A stretch of 64,000 nucleotides of DNA from Sepiola atlantica (GCA_963556195.1 CAUVYP010000586.1:1364001-1428000), one strand, 5' to 3'. Positions 49,125 through 63,817 are shown, counted from the stretch's first letter. The notes: a model not told the origin generated them from the letters alone. Numbers and translations are program-made.

Positions 49125-52100
49125 TTAGCGCGTTTTAAAGTTGATATCGTTTTTGTTTATAACTTCCACATTTATTCGAATTGTACAACGAAACTTTGCA
49201 CAGATTAGCGGAGTCACATGTTCTACTGAGGTACCAAGTTTCAGAAGTGCAGCTCTTGTACTGCCGGAGATATGTCGATACAAACTGAATACGCAAAACA
49301 TCAACAAAATTTAGCGCGTTTTAAAGTTGATATCGCTTTTGTTTATAACTTCCACATTTATTCGAATTGTGCAACGAAACTTTGCAGACAGTCGCGGATA
49401 GGCCTTTTCTACTGAAGTACCAAGTTTCAGAAGTGCAGCTCTTGTACTGCCGGAGATATGTCGATACAAACTGAATACGCAAAACATCAACTAAATTTAG
49501 CGCGTTTTAAAGTTGATATCGCTTTTGTTTATAACTTCCACATTTATTCGAATTGTGCAACGAAACTTTGCACAGATTAGCGGAGTCACATTTTCTACTG
49601 AAGTACCAAGTTTCAGAAGTGCAGCTCTTGTACTGCCGGAGATATGTCGATACAAACTGAATACGCAAAACATCAACAAAATTTAGCGCGTTTTAAAGTT
49701 GATATCGCTTTTGTTTATAACTTCCACATTTATTCGAATTGTGCAACGAAACTTTGCACAGATTAGCGGAGTCACATGTTCTACTGAAGTACCAAGTTTC
49801 AGAAGTGCAGCTCTTGTACTGCCGGAGATATGTCGATACAAACTGAATACGCAAAACATCAACAAAATTTAGCGCGTTTTAAAGTTGATATCGCTTTTGT
49901 TTATAACTTCCACATTTATTCGAATTGTGCAACGAAACTTATCACAGATTAGCGGAGTCACATTTTCTACTGAAGTACTAAGTTTCAGAAGTGCAGCTCT
50001 TGTACTGCCGGAGATATGTCGATACAAACTGAATACGCAAACTATCAACAAAATTTAGTGCGATTTAAAGTTGATATCGCTTTTGTTTATAACTTCACTA
50101 TTCTTTTGAATTGTGCAACGAAACTTTGCAGAGATAAGCGGAGTCACATGCTCTACTGAAGTACCAAGTTTCAGAAGTGCAGCTCTTTTACTGCCGGCGA
50201 TATGTCGATACAAACTGAATACGCAAAACATCAACAAAATTTAGCGCGTTTTAAAGTGGATATCGCTTTTGTTTATAACTTCCACATTTATTCGAATTAT
50301 GCAACGAAACTTTGCAGACCGTCGCGGAGACACACGTTCTACTGAAGTACCAAGTTTCAGAAGTGCAGCTCTTGTACTGCCGGAGATATGTCGATACAAA
50401 CTGAATACGCAAAACATCAACTAATTTTAGCGCGTTTTAAAGTTGATATCGCTTTTGTTTATAACTTCCACATTTATTCGAATTGTGCAACGAAACTTTG
50501 CACAGATTAGCGGAGTCACATTTTCTACTGAAGTACCAAGTTTCAGAAGTGCAGCTCTTGTACTGCCGGAGATATGTCGATACAAACTGAATACGCAAAA
50601 CATCAACAAAATTTAGCGCGTTTTAAAGTTGATATCGTTTTTGTTTATAACTTCCACATTTATTCGAATTGTGCAACGAAACTTTGCACAGATTAGCGGA
50701 GTCACATGTTCTACTGAGGTACCAAGTTTCAGAAGTGCAGCTCTTGTACTGCCGGAGATATGTCGATACAAACTGAATACGCAAAACATCAACAAAATTT
50801 AGCGCGTTTTAAAGTTGATATCGCTTTTGTTTATAACTTCCACATTTATTCGAATTGTGCAACGAAACTTTGCAGACAGTCGCGGATAGGCCTTTTCTAC
50901 TGAAGTACCAAGTTTCAGAAGTGCAGCTCTTGTACTGCCGGAGATATGTCGATACAAACTGAATACGCAAAACATCAACAAAATTAAGCGCGTTTTAAAG
51001 TTGATATCGCTTTTGTTTATAACTTCCACATTTATTCGAATTGTGCAACGAAACTTTGCACAGATTAGCGGAGTCACATTTTCTACTGATGTACCAAGTT
51101 TCAGAAGTGCAGCTCTTGTACTGCCGGAGATATGTCGATACAAACTGAATACGCAAAACATCAACAAAATTTAGCGCGTTTTAAAGTTGATATCGCTTTT
51201 GTTTATAACTTCCACATTTATTCGAATTGTGCAACGAAACTTTGCACAGATTAGCGGAGTCACATGTTCTACTGAAGTACCAATTTCAGAAGTGCAGCTC
51301 TTGTACTGCCGGAGATATGTCGATACAAACTGAATACGCAAAACATCAACAAAATTTAGCGCGTTTTAAAGTTGATATCGCTTTTGTTTATAACTTCCAC
51401 ATTTATTCGAATTGTGCAACGAAACTTTGCAGACCGTCGCGGAGACACACGTTCTACTGAAGTACCAAGTTTCAGAAGTGCAGCTCTTGTACTGCCGGAG
51501 ATATGTCGATACAAACTGAATACGCAAAACATCAACTAAATTTAGCGCGTTTTAAAGTTGATATCGCTTTTGTTTATAACTTCCACATTTATTCGAATTG
51601 GGCAACGAAACTTTGCACAGATTAGCGGAGTCACATTGTCTACTGAAGTACCAAGTTTCAGAAGTGCAGCTCTTGTACTGCCGGAGATATGTCGATACAA
51701 ACTGAATACGCAAAACATCAACAAAATTTAGCGCGTTTTAAAGTTGATATCGCTTTTGTTTATAACTTCCACATTTATTCGAATTGTGCAACGAAACTTT
51801 GCACAGATTAGCGGAGTCACATGTTCTACTGAAGTACCAAGTTTCAGAAGTGCAGCTCTTGTACTGCCGGAGATATGTCGATACAAACTGAATACGCAAA
51901 ACATCAACAAAATTTAGCGCGTTTTAAAGTTGATATCGCTTTTGTTTATAACTTCCACATTTATTCGAATTGTGCAACGAAACTTTGCACAGATTAGCGG
52001 AGTCACATTTTCTACTGTAGTACCAAGTTTCAGAAGTGCAGCTCTTGTACTGCCGGAGATATGTCGATACAAACTGAATACGCAAAACATCAACAAAATT

Positions 52101-53215
52101 TAGCGCGTTTTAAAGTTGATATCGCTTTTGTTTATAACTTCCACATTTATTCGAATTGGGCAACGAAACTTTGCACAGATTAGCGGAGTCACATTTTCTA
52201 CTGAAGTACCAAGTTTCAGAAGTGCAGCTCTTGTACTGCCGGAGATATGTCGATACAAACTTAATACGCAAACTATCAACAAAATTTAGTGCGATTTAAA
52301 GTTGATATCGCTTTTGTTTATAACTTCACCATTCTTTTGAATTGTGCAACGAAACTTTGCAGAGATAAGCGGAGTCACATGCTCTACTGAAGTACCAAGT
52401 TTCAGAAGTGCAGCTCTTTTACTGCCGGCGATATGTCGATACAAACTGAATACGCAAAACATCAACAAAATTTAGCGCGTTTTAAAGTGGATATCGCTTT
52501 TGTTTATAACTTCCACATTTATTCGAATTGTGCAACGAAACTTTGCAGACCGTCGCGGAGACACACGTTCTACTGAAGTACCAAGTTTCAGAAGTGCAGC
52601 TCTTGTACTGCCGGAGATATGTCGATACAAACTGAATACGCAAAACATCAACTAAATTTAGCGCGTTTTAAAGTTGATATCGCTTTTGTTTATAACTTCC
52701 ACATTTATTCGAATTGTGCAACGAAACTTTGCACAGATTAGCGGAGTCACATTTTCTACTGAAGTACCAAGTTTCAGAAGTGCAGCTCTTGTACTGCCGG
52801 AGATATGTCGATACAAACTGAATACGCAAAACATCAACAAAATTTAGCGCGTTTTAAAGTTGATATCGCTTTTGTTTATAACTTCCACATTTATTCGAAT
52901 TGTGCAACGAAACTTTGCACAGATTAGCGGAGTCACATGTTCTACTGAAGTACCAAGTTTCAGAAGTGCAGCTCTTGTACTGCCGGAGATATGTCGATAC
53001 AAACTGAATACGCAAAACATCAACAAAATTTAGCGCGTTTTAATGTTGATATCGCTTTTGTTTATAACTTCCACATTTATTCGAATTGTGCAACGAAACT
53101 TTGCAGACCGTCGCGGAGACACACGTTCTACTGAAGTACCAAGTTTCAGAAGTGCAGCTCTTGTACTGCCGGAGATATGTCGATACAAACTGAATACGCA
53201 AAACATCAACAAAAT
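49125..53215. repeat. 22-monomer HOR, copy 1 (4091 bp)
   Basis: The order is h, k, a, h, aL, e, c, a, h, k, a, h(-1), c, a, h, a, aL, e, c, a, h, c. It shares with copy 2 the marks 'gatatcgttttt' (first and ninth units), 'gtactaag' (aL), 'ctgatgtacc' (eleventh), 'cacattgtct' plus 'ttgggcaac' (fourteenth), 'ctgtagtacc' (sixteenth), 'aaacttaatacg' (seventeenth) and 'tttaatgttg' (last). Private to this copy are the 1-bp deletion at 51171, 'aacttatcac' at 49869 and 'gaattatgc' at 50241. Confidence 0.95.
51171..51355 (+). repeat. 185-bp h monomer (private deletion)
   Basis: It has 'accaatttcag' instead of 'accaagtttcag'. The corresponding unit in the tandem copy (55262) is full length, so the deletion arose after the 22-mer duplicated or was lost from copy 2. 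Confidence 0.92.
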
Positions 53216-56200
53216 TTAGCGCGTTTTAAAGTTGATATCGTTTTTGTTTATAACTTCCACATTTATTCGAATTGTGCAACGAAACTTTGCACAGATTAGC
53301 GGAGTCACATGTTCTACTGAGGTACCAAGTTTCAGAAGTGCAGCTCTTGTACTGCCGGAGATATGTCGATACAAACTGAATACGCAAAACATCAACAAAA
53401 TTTAGCGCGTTTTAAAGTTGATATCGCTTTTGTTTATAACTTCCACATTTATTCGAATTGTGCAACGAAACTTTGCAGACAGTCGCGGATAGGCCTTTTC
53501 TACTGAAGTACCAAGTTTCAGAAGTGCAGCTCTTGTACTGCCGGAGATATGTCGATACAAACTGAATACGCAAAACATCAACTAAATTTAGCGCGTTTTG
53601 AAGTTGATATCGCTTTTGTTTATAACTTCCACATTTATTCGAATTGTGCAACGAAACTTTGCACAGATTAGCGGAGTCACATTTTCTACTGAAGTACCAA
53701 GTTTCAGAAGTGCAGCTCTTGTACTGCCGGAGATATGTCGATACAAACTGAATACGCAAAACATCAACTAAATTTAGCGCGTTTTAAAGTTGATATCGCT
53801 TTTGTTTATAACTTCCACATTTATTCGAATTGTGCAACGAAACTTTGCACAGATTAGCGGAGTCACATGTTCTACTGAAGTACCAAGTTTCAGAAGTGCA
53901 GCTCTTGTACTGCCGGAGATATGTCGATACAAACTGAATACGCAAAACATCAACAAAATTTAGCGCGTTTTAAAGTTGATATCGCTTTTGTTTATAACTT
54001 CCACATTTATTCGAATTGTGCAACGAAACTTTGCACAGATTAGCGGAGTCACATTTTCTACTGAAGTACTAAGTTTCAGAAGTGCAGCTCTTGTACTGCC
54101 GGAGATATGTCGATACAAACTGAATACGCAAACTATCAACAAAATTTAGTGCGATTTAAAGTTGATATCGCTTTTGTTTATAACTTCACTATTCTTTTGA
54201 ATTGTGCAACGAAACTTTGCAGAGATAAGCGGAGTCACATGCTCTACTGAAGTACCAAGTTTCAGAAGTGCAGCTCTTTTACTGCCGGCGATATGTCGAT
54301 ACAAACTGAATACGCAAAACATCAACAAAATTTAGCGCGTTTTAAAGTGGATATCGCTTTTGTTTATAACTTCCACATTTATTCGAATTGTGCAACGAAA
54401 CTTTGCAGACCGTCGCGGAGACACACGTTCTACTGAAGTACCAAGTTTCAGAAGTGCAGCTCTTGTACTGTCGGAGATATGTCGATACAAACTGAATACG
54501 CAAAACATCAACTAAATTTAGCGCGTTTTAAAGTTGATATCGCTTTTGTTTATAACTTCCACATTTATTCGAATTGTGCAACGAAACTTTGCACAGATTA
54601 GCGGAGTCACATTTTCTACTGAAGTACCAAGTTTCAGAAGTGCAGCTCTTGTACTGCCGGAGATATGTCGATACAAACTGAATACGCAAAACATCAACAA
54701 AATTTAGCGCGTTTTAAAGTTGATATCGTTTTTGTTTATAACTTCCACATTTATTCGAATTGTGCAACGAAACTTTGCACAGATTAGCGGAGTCACATGT
54801 TCTACTGAGGTACCAAGTTTCAGAAGTGCAGCTCTTGTACTGCCGGAGATATGTCGATACAAACTGAATACGCAAAACATCAACAAAATTTAGCGCGTTT
54901 TAAAGTTGATATCGCTTTTGTTTATAACTTCCACATTTATTCGAATTGTGCAACGAAACTTTGCAGACAGTCGCGGATAGGCCTTTTCTACTGAAGTACC
55001 AAGTTTCAGAAGTGCAGCTCTTGTACTGCCGGAGATATGTCGATACAAACTGAATACGCAAAACATCAACAAAATTAAGCGCGTTTTAAAGTTGATATCG
55101 CTTTTGTTTATAACTTCCACATTTATTCGAATTGTGCAACGAAACTTTGCACAGATTAGCGGAGTCACATTTTCTACTGATGTACCAAGTTTCAGAAGTG
55201 CAGCTCTTGTACTGCCGGAGATATGTCGATACAAACTGAATACGCAAAACATCAACAAAATTTAGCGCGTTTTAAAGTTGATATCGCTTTTGTTTATAAC
55301 TTCCACATTTATTCGAATTGTGCAACGAAACTTTGCACAGATTAGCGGAGTCACATGTTCTACTGAAGTACCAAGTTTCAGAAGTGCAGCTCTTGTACTG
55401 CCGGAGATATGTCGATACAAACTGAATACGCAAAACATCAACAAAATTTAGCGCGTTTTAAAGTTGATATCGCTTTTGTTTATAACTTCCACATTTATTC
55501 GAATTGTGCAACGAAACTTTGCAGACCGTCGCGGAGACACACGTTCTACTGAAGTACCAAGTTTCAGAAGTGCAGCTCTTGTACTGCCGGAGATATGTCG
55601 ATACAAACTGAATACGCAAAACATCAACTAAATTTAGCGCGTTTTAAAGTTGATATCGCTTTTGTTTATAACTTCCACATTTATTCGAATTGGGCAACGA
55701 AACTTTGCACAGATTAGCGGAGTCACATTGTCTACTGAAGTACCAAGTTTCAGAAGTGCAGCTCTTGTACTGCCGGAGATATGTCGATACAAACTGAATA
55801 CGCAAAACATCAACAAAATTTAGCGCGTTTTAAAGTTGATATCGCTTTTGTTTATAACTTCCACATTTATTCGAATTGTGCAACGAAACTTTGCACAGAT
55901 TAGCGGAGTCACATGTTCTACTGAAGTACCAAGTTTCAGAAGTGCAGCTCTTGTACTGCCGGAGATATGTCGATACAAACTGAATACGCAAAACATCAAC
56001 AAAATTTAGCGCGTTTTAAAGTTGATATCGCTTTTGTTTATAACTTCCACATTTATTCGAATTGTGCAACGAAACTTTGCACAGATTAGCGGAGTCACAT
56101 TTTCTACTGTAGTACCAAGTTTCAGAAGTGCAGCTCTTGTACTGCCGGAGATATGTCGATACAAACTGAATACGCAAAACATCAACAAAATTTAGCGCGT

Positions 56201-57307
56201 TTTAAAGTTGATATCGCTTTTGTTTATAACTTCCACATTTATTCGAATTGGGCAACGAAACTTTGCACAGATTAGCGGAGTCACATTTTCTACTGAAGTA
56301 CCAAGTTTCAGAAGTGCAGCTCTTGTACTGCCGGAGATATGTCGATACAAACTTAATACGCAAACTATCAACAAAATTTAGTGCGATTTAAAGTTGATAT
56401 CGCTTTTGTTTATAACTTCACCATTCTTTTGAATTGTGCAACGAAACTTTGCAGAGATTAGCGGAGTCACATGCTCTACTGAAGTACCAAGTTTCAGAAG
56501 TGCAGCTCTTTTACTGCCGGCGATATGTCGATACAAACTGAATACGCAAAACATCAACAAAATTTAGCGCGTTTTAAAGTGGATATCGCTTTTGTTTATA
56601 ACTTCCACATTTATTCGAATTGTGCAACGAAACTTTGCAGACCGTCGCGGAGACACACGTTCTACTGAAGTACCAAGTTTCAGAAGTGCAGCTCTTGTAC
56701 TGCCGGAGATATGTCGATACAAACTGAATACGCAAAACATCAACTAAATTTAGCGCGTTTTAAAGTTGATATCGCTTTTGTTTATAACTTCCACATTTAT
56801 TCGAATTGTGCAACGAAACTTTGCACAGATTAGCGGAGTCACATTTTCTACTGAAGTACCAAGTTTCAGAAGTGCAGCTCTTGTACTGCCGGAGATATGT
56901 CGATACAAACTGAATACGCAAAACATCAACAAAATTTAGCGCGTTTTAAAGTTGATATCGCTTTTGTTTATAACTTCCACATTTATTCGAATTGTGCAAC
57001 GAAACTTTGCACAGATTAGCGGAGTCACATGTTCTACTGAAGTACCAAGTTTCAGAAGTGCAGCTCTTGTACTGCCGGAGATATGTCGATACAAACTGAA
57101 TACGCAAAACATCAACAAAATTTAGCGCGTTTTAATGTTGATATCGCTTTTGTTTATAACTTCCACATTTATTCGAATTGTGCAACGAAACTTTGCAGAC
57201 CGTCGCGGAGACACACGTTCTACTGAAGTACCAAGTTTCAGAAGTGCAGCTCTTGTACTGCCGGAGATATGTCGATACAAACTGAATACGCAAAACATCA
57301 ACAAAAT
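53216..57307. repeat. 22-monomer HOR, copy 2 (4092 bp)
   Basis: It is in the same order as 49125-53215 throughout and immediately adjacent to it. Private changes include 'gcgttttgaag' and a 'caactaaa' end at 53588, 'tactgtcgg' at 54332 and 'gagattagcgg' in the e unit at 56378. The length equals exactly 22 x 186. Confidence 0.95.
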
Positions 57308-59911
57308 TTAGCGCGTTTTAAAGTTGATATCGCTTTTGTTTATAACTTCCACATTTATTCGAATTGTGCAACGAAACTTTGCACAGATTAGCGGAGTCAC
57401 ATTTTCTACTGAAGTATCAAGTTTCAGAAGTGCAGCTCTTGTACTGCCGGAGATATGTCGATACAAACTGAATACGCAAAACATCAACAAAATTTAGCGC
57501 GTTTTAAAGTTGATATCGCTTTTGTTTATAACTTCCACATTTATTCGAATTGTGCAACGAAACTTTGCACAGATTAGCGGAGTCACATGTTCTACTGAAG
57601 TACCAAGTTTCAGAAGTGCAGCTCTTGTACTGCCGGAGATATGTCGATACAAACTGAATACGCAAAACATCAACAAAATTTAGCGCGTTTTAAAGTTGAT
57701 ATCGCTTTTGTTTATAACTTCCACATTTATTCGAATTGTGCAACGAAACTTTGCACAGATTAGCGGAGTCACATTTTCTACTGAAGTACCAAGTTTCAGA
57801 AGTGCAGCTCTTGTACTGCCGGAGATATGTCGATACAAACTGAATACGCAAACTATCAACAAAATTTAGTGCGATTTAAAGTTGATATCGCTTTTGTTTA
57901 TAACTTCACCATTCTTTTGAATTGTGCAACGAAACTTAGCAGAGATAAGCGGAGTCACATGCTCTACTGAAGTACCAAGTTTCAGAAGTGCAGCTCTTTT
58001 ACTGCCGGCGATATGTCGATACAAACTGAATACGCAAAACATCAACAAAATTTAGCGCGTTTTAAAGTGGATATCGCTTTTGTTTATAACTTCCACATTT
58101 ATTCGAATTGTGCAACGAAACTTTGCAGACCGTCGCGGAGACACACGTTCTACTGAAGTACCAAGTTTCAGAAGTGCAGCTCTTGTACTGCCGGAGATAT
58201 GTCGATACAAACTGAATACGCAAAACATCAACTAAATTTAGCGCGTTTTAAAGTTGATATCGCTTTTGTTTATAACTTCCACATTTATTCGAATTGTGCA
58301 ACGAAACTTTGCACAGATTAGCGGAGTCACATTTTCTACTGAAGTACCAAGTTTCAGAAGTGCAGCTCTTGTACTGCCGGAGATATGTCGATACAAACTG
58401 AATACGCAAAACATCAACAAAATTTAGCGCGTTTTAAAGTTGATATCGCTTTTGTTTATAACTTCCACATTTATTCGAATTGTGCAACGAAACTTTGCAG
58501 ACAGTCGCGGATAGGCCTTTTCTACTGAAGTACCAAGTTTCAGAAGTGCAGCTCTTGTACTGCCGGAGATATGTCGATACAAACTGAATACGCAAAACAT
58601 CAACAAAATTAAGCGCGTTTTAAAGTTGATATCGCTTTTGTTTATAACTTCCACATTTATTCGAATTGTGCAACGAAACTTTGCACAGATTAGCGGAGTC
58701 ACATTTTCTACTGAAGTACCAAGTTTCAGAAGTGCAGCTCTTGTACTGCCGGAGATATGTCGATACAAACTGAATACGCAAAACATCAACAAAATTTAGC
58801 GCGTTTTAAAGTTGATATCGCTTTTGTTTATAACTTCCACATTTATTCGAATTGTGCAACGAAACTTTGCACAGATTAGCGGAGTCACATGTTCTACTGA
58901 AGTACCAAGTTTCAGAAGTGCAGCTCTTGTACTGCCGGAGATATGTCGATACAAACTGAATACGCAAAACATCAACAAAATTTAGCGCGTTTTAAAGTTG
59001 ATATCGCTTTTGTTTATAACTTCCACATTTATTCGAATTGTGCAACGAAACTTTGCAGACCGTCGCGGAGACACACGTTCTACTGAAGTACCAAGTTTCA
59101 GAAGTGCAGCTCTTGTACTGCCGGAGATATGTCGATACAAACTGAATACGCAAAACATCAACTAAATTTAGCGCGTTTTAAAGTTGATATCGCTTTTGTT
59201 TATAACTTCCACATTTATTCGAATTGTGCAACGAAACTTTGCACAGATTAGCGGAGTCACATTTTCTACTGAAGTACCAAGTTTCAGAAGTGCAGCTCTT
59301 GTACTGCCGGAGATATGTCGATAAAAACTGAATACGCAAAACATCAACAAAATTTAGCGCGTTTTAAAGTTGATATCGCTTTTGTTTATAACTTCCACAT
59401 TTATTCGAATTGTGCAACGAAACTTTGCACAGATTAGCGGAGTCACATGTTCTACTGAAGTACCAAGTTTCAGAAGTGCAGCTCTTGTACTGCCGGAGAT
59501 ATGTCGATACAAACTGAATACGCAAAACATCAACAAAATTTAGCGCGTTTTAAAGTTGATATCGCTTTTGTTTATAACTTCCACATTTATTCGAATTGTG
59601 CAACGAAACTTTGCACAGATTAGCGGAGTCACATTTTCTACTGAAGTACCAAGTTTCAGAAGTGCAGCTCTTGTACTGCCGGAGATATGTCGATACAAAC
59701 TGAATACGCAAAACATCAACAAAATGTAGCGCGTTTTAAAGTTGATATCGCTTTTGTTTATAACTTCCACATTTATTCGAATTGTGCAACGAAACTTTGC
59801 AGACCGTCGCGGAGACACACGTTCTACTGAAGTACCAAGTTTCAGAAGTGCAGCTCTTGTACTGCCGGAGATATGTCGATACAAACTGAATACGCAAAAC
59901 ATCAACTAAAT
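57308..59911. repeat. 14-monomer zone 4 block
   Basis: The order is a, h, aL, e, c, a, k, a, h, c, a, h, a, c. The expected next 22-mer unit (h with 'gatatcgttttt') is absent at 57308, marking the end of the duplication. The block repeats the same modules with fewer units. The boundary before 59726 reads 'caaaatgtagcg'. Confidence 0.82.
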
Positions 59912-61399
59912 TTAGCGCGTTTTAAAGTTGATATCGCTTTTGTTTATAACTTCCACATTTATTCGAATTGTGCAACGAAACTTTGCACAGATTAGCGGAG
60001 TCACATTTTCTACTGAAGTACCAAGTTTCAGAAGTGCAGCTCTTGTACTGCCGGAGATATGTCGATACAAACTGAATACGCAAAACATCAACAAAATTTA
60101 GCGCGTTTTAAAGTTGATATCGCTTTTGTTTATAACTTCCACATTTATTCGAATTGTGCAACGAAACTTTGCACAGATTAGCGGAGTCACATGTTCTACT
60201 GAAGTACCAAGTTTCAGAAGTGCAGCTCTTGTACTGCCGGAGATATGTCGATACAAACTGAATACGCAAAACATCAACAAAATTTAGCGCGTTTTAAAGT
60301 TGATATCGCTTTTGTTTATAACTTCCACATTTATTCGAATTGTGCAACGAAACTTTGCACAGATTAGCGGAGTCACATTTTCTACTGTAGTACCAAGTTT
60401 CAGAAGTGCAGCTCTTGTACTGCCGGAGATATGTCGATACAAACTGAATACGCAAAACATCAACAAAATTTAGCGCGTTTTAAAGTTGATATCGCTTTTG
60501 TTTATAACTTCCACATTTATTCGAATTGGGCAACGAAACTTTGCACAGATTAGCGGAGTCACATTTTCTACTGAAGTACCAAGTTTCAGAAGTGCAGCTC
60601 TTGTACTGCCGGAGATATGTCGATACAAACTTAATACGCAAACTATCAACAAAATTTAGTGCGATTTAAAGTTGATATCGCTTTTGTTTATAACTTCACC
60701 ATTCTTTTGAATTGTGCAACGAAACTTTGCAGAGATAAGCGGAGTCACATGCTCTACTGAAGTACCAAGTTTCAGAAGTGCAGCTCTTTTACTGCCGGCG
60801 ATATGTCGATACAAACTGAATACGCAAAACATCAACAAAATTTAGCGCGTTTTAAAGTGGATATCGCTTTTGTTTATAACTTCCACATTTATTCGAATTG
60901 TGCAACGAAACTTTGCAGACCGTCGCGGAGACACACGTTCTACTGAAGTACCAAGTTTCAGAAGTGCAGCTCTTGTACTGCCGGAGATATGTCGATACAA
61001 ACTGAATACGCAAAACATCAACTAAATTTAGCGCGTTTTAAAGTTGATATCGCTTTTGTTTATAACTTCCACATTTATTCGAATTGTGCAACGAAACTTT
61101 GCACAGATTAGCGGAGTCACATTTTCTACTGAAGTACCAAGTTTCAGAAGTGCAGCTCTTGTACTGCCGGAGATATGTCGATACAAACTGAATACGCAAA
61201 ACATCAACAAAATTTAGCGCGTTTTAAAGTTGATATCGCTTTTGTTTATAACTTCCACATTTATTCGAATTGTGCAACGAAACTTTGCACAGATTAGCGG
61301 AGTCACATGTTCTACTGAAGTACCAAGTTTCAGAAGTGCATCTCTCGTACTGCCGGAGATATGTCGATACAAACTGAATACGCAAAACATCAACAAAAT
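59912..61399. repeat. Third, partial copy of 22-mer segment (8 monomers)
   Basis: The order is a, h, a, aL, e, c, a, h. From 60284 it shares 'ctgtagtacc' and 'aaacttaatacg' with 51914-52285 and 56006-56377, at an offset of 4278 bp (23 monomers) from copy 2. Its first a unit lacks 'ttgggcaac' and 'cacattgtct', so the copied segment begins after it. Confidence 0.87.
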
Positions 61400-63817
61400 T
61401 TAGCGCGTTTTAAAGTTGATATCGCTTTTGTTTATAACTTCCACATTTATTCGAATTGTGCAACGAAACTTTGCAGACAGTCGCGGATAGGCCTTTTCTA
61501 CTGAAGTACCAAGTTTAATAAGTGCAGCTCTTGTACTGCCGGAGATATGTCGATACAAACTGAATACGCAAAACATCAACAAAATTAAGCGCGTTTTAAA
61601 GTTGATATCGCTTTTGTTTATAACTTCCACATTTATTCGAATTGTGCAACGAAACTTTGCACAGATTAGCGGAGTCACATTTTCTACTGAAGTACCAAGT
61701 TTCAGAAGTGCAGCTCTTGTACTGCCGGAGATATGTCGATACAAACTGAATACGCAAAACATCAACAAAATTTAGCGCGTTTTAAAGTTGATATCGCTTT
61801 TGTTTATAACTTCCACATTTATTCGAATTGTGCAACGAAACTTTGCACAGATTAGCGGAGTCACATGTTCTACTGAAGTACCAAGTTTCAGAAGTGCAGC
61901 TCTTGTACTGCCGGAGATATGTCGATACAAACTGAATACGCAAAACATAAACAAAATTTAGCGCGTTTTAAAGTTGATATCGCTTTTGTTTATAACTTCC
62001 ACATTTATTCGAATTGTGCAACGAAACTTTGCAGACCGTCGCGGAGACACACGTTCTACTGAAGTACCAAGTTTCAGAAGTGCAGCTCTTGTACTGCCGG
62101 AGATATGTCGATACAAACTGAATACGCAAAACATCAACTAAATTTAGCGCGTTTTAAAGTTGATATCGCTTTTGTTTATAACTTCCACATTTATTCGAAT
62201 TGTGCAACGAAACTTTGCACAGATTAGCGGAGTCACATTTTCTACTGAAGTACCAAGTTTCAGAAGTGCAGCTCTTGTACTGCCGGAGATATGTCGATAA
62301 AAACTGAATACTCAAAACATCAACAAAATTTAGCGCGTTTTAAAGTTGATATCGCTTTTGTTTATAACTTCCACATTTATTCGACTTGTGCAACGAAACT
62401 TTGCACAGATTAGCGGAGTCACATTTTCTACTGAAGTACCAAGTTTCAGAAGTGCAGCTCTTGTACTGCCGGAGATATGTCGATACAAACTGAATACGCA
62501 AAACATCAACAAAATTTAGCGCGTTTTAAAGTTGATATCGCTTTTGTTTATAACTTCCACATTTATTCGAATTGTGCAACGAAACTTTGCACAGATTAGC
62601 GGAGTCACATTTTCTACTGAAGTACCAAGTTTCAGAAGTGCAGCTCTTGTACTGCCGGAGATATGTCGATACAAACTGAATACGCAAAACATCAACAAAA
62701 TTTAGCGCGTTTTAAAGTTGATATCGCTTTTGTTTATAACTTCACCATTCTTTTGAATTGTGCAACGAAACTTTGCAGAGATAAGCGGAGTCACATGCTC
62801 TACTGAAGTACCAAGTTTCAGAAGTGCAGCTCTTTTACTGCCGGCGATATGTCGATACAAACTGAATACGCAAAACATCAACAAAATTTAGCGCGTTTTA
62901 AAGTGGATATCGCTTTTGTTTATAACTTCCACATTTATTCGAATTGTGCAACGAAACTTTGCAGACCGTCGCGGAGACACACGTTCTACTGAAGTACCAA
63001 GTTTCAGAAGTGCAGCTCTTGTACTGCCGGAGATATGTCGATACAAACTGAATACGCAAAACATCAACTAAATTTAGCGCGTTTTAAAGTTGATATCGCT
63101 TTTGTTTATAACTTCCACATTTATTCGAATTGTGCAACGAAACTTTGCACAGATTAGCGGAGTCACATTTTCTACTGAAGTACCAAGTTTCAGAAGTGCA
63201 GCTCTTGTACTGCCGGAGATATGTCGATACAAACTGAATACGCAAAACATCAACAAAATTTAGCGCGTTTTAAAGTTGATATCGCTTTTGTTTATAACTT
63301 CCACATTTATTCGAATTGTGCAACGAAACTTTGCACAGATTAGCGGAGTCACATGTTCTACTGAAGTACCAAGTTTCAGAAGTGCAGCTCTTGTACTGCC
63401 GGAGATATGTCGATACAAACTGAATACGCAAAACATCAACAAAATTTAGCGCGTTTTAAAGTTGATATCGCTTTTGTTTATAACTTCCACATTTATTCGA
63501 ATTGTGCAACGAAACTTTGCAGACCGTCGCGGAGACACACGTTCTACTGAAGTACTAAGTTTCAGAAGTGCAGCCCTTGTACTGCCGGAGATATGTCGAT
63601 ACAAACTGAATACGCAAAACATCAACTAAATTAAGCGCGTTTTAAAGTTGATATCGCTTTTGTTTATAACTTCCACATTTATTCGAATTGTGCAACGAAA
63701 CTTTGCACAGATTAGCGGAGTCACATTTTCTCCTGAAGTACCAAGTTTCAGAAGTGCAGCTCTTGTACTGCCGGAGATATGTCGATACAAACTGAATACG
63801 CAAAACATCAACAAAAT
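61400..63817. repeat. Right-hand zone 4 block, 13 monomers
   Basis: The order is k, a, h, c, a, a, a, e, c, a, h, c, a. Oddities are 'tttaataagtg' at 61400, 'gataaaaactgaatactc' at 62144, 'ttcgacttg' in an a unit at 62330, and an e unit at 62702 whose left end is a-type ('cgcgttttaaag'), another chimera. Confidence 0.84.
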
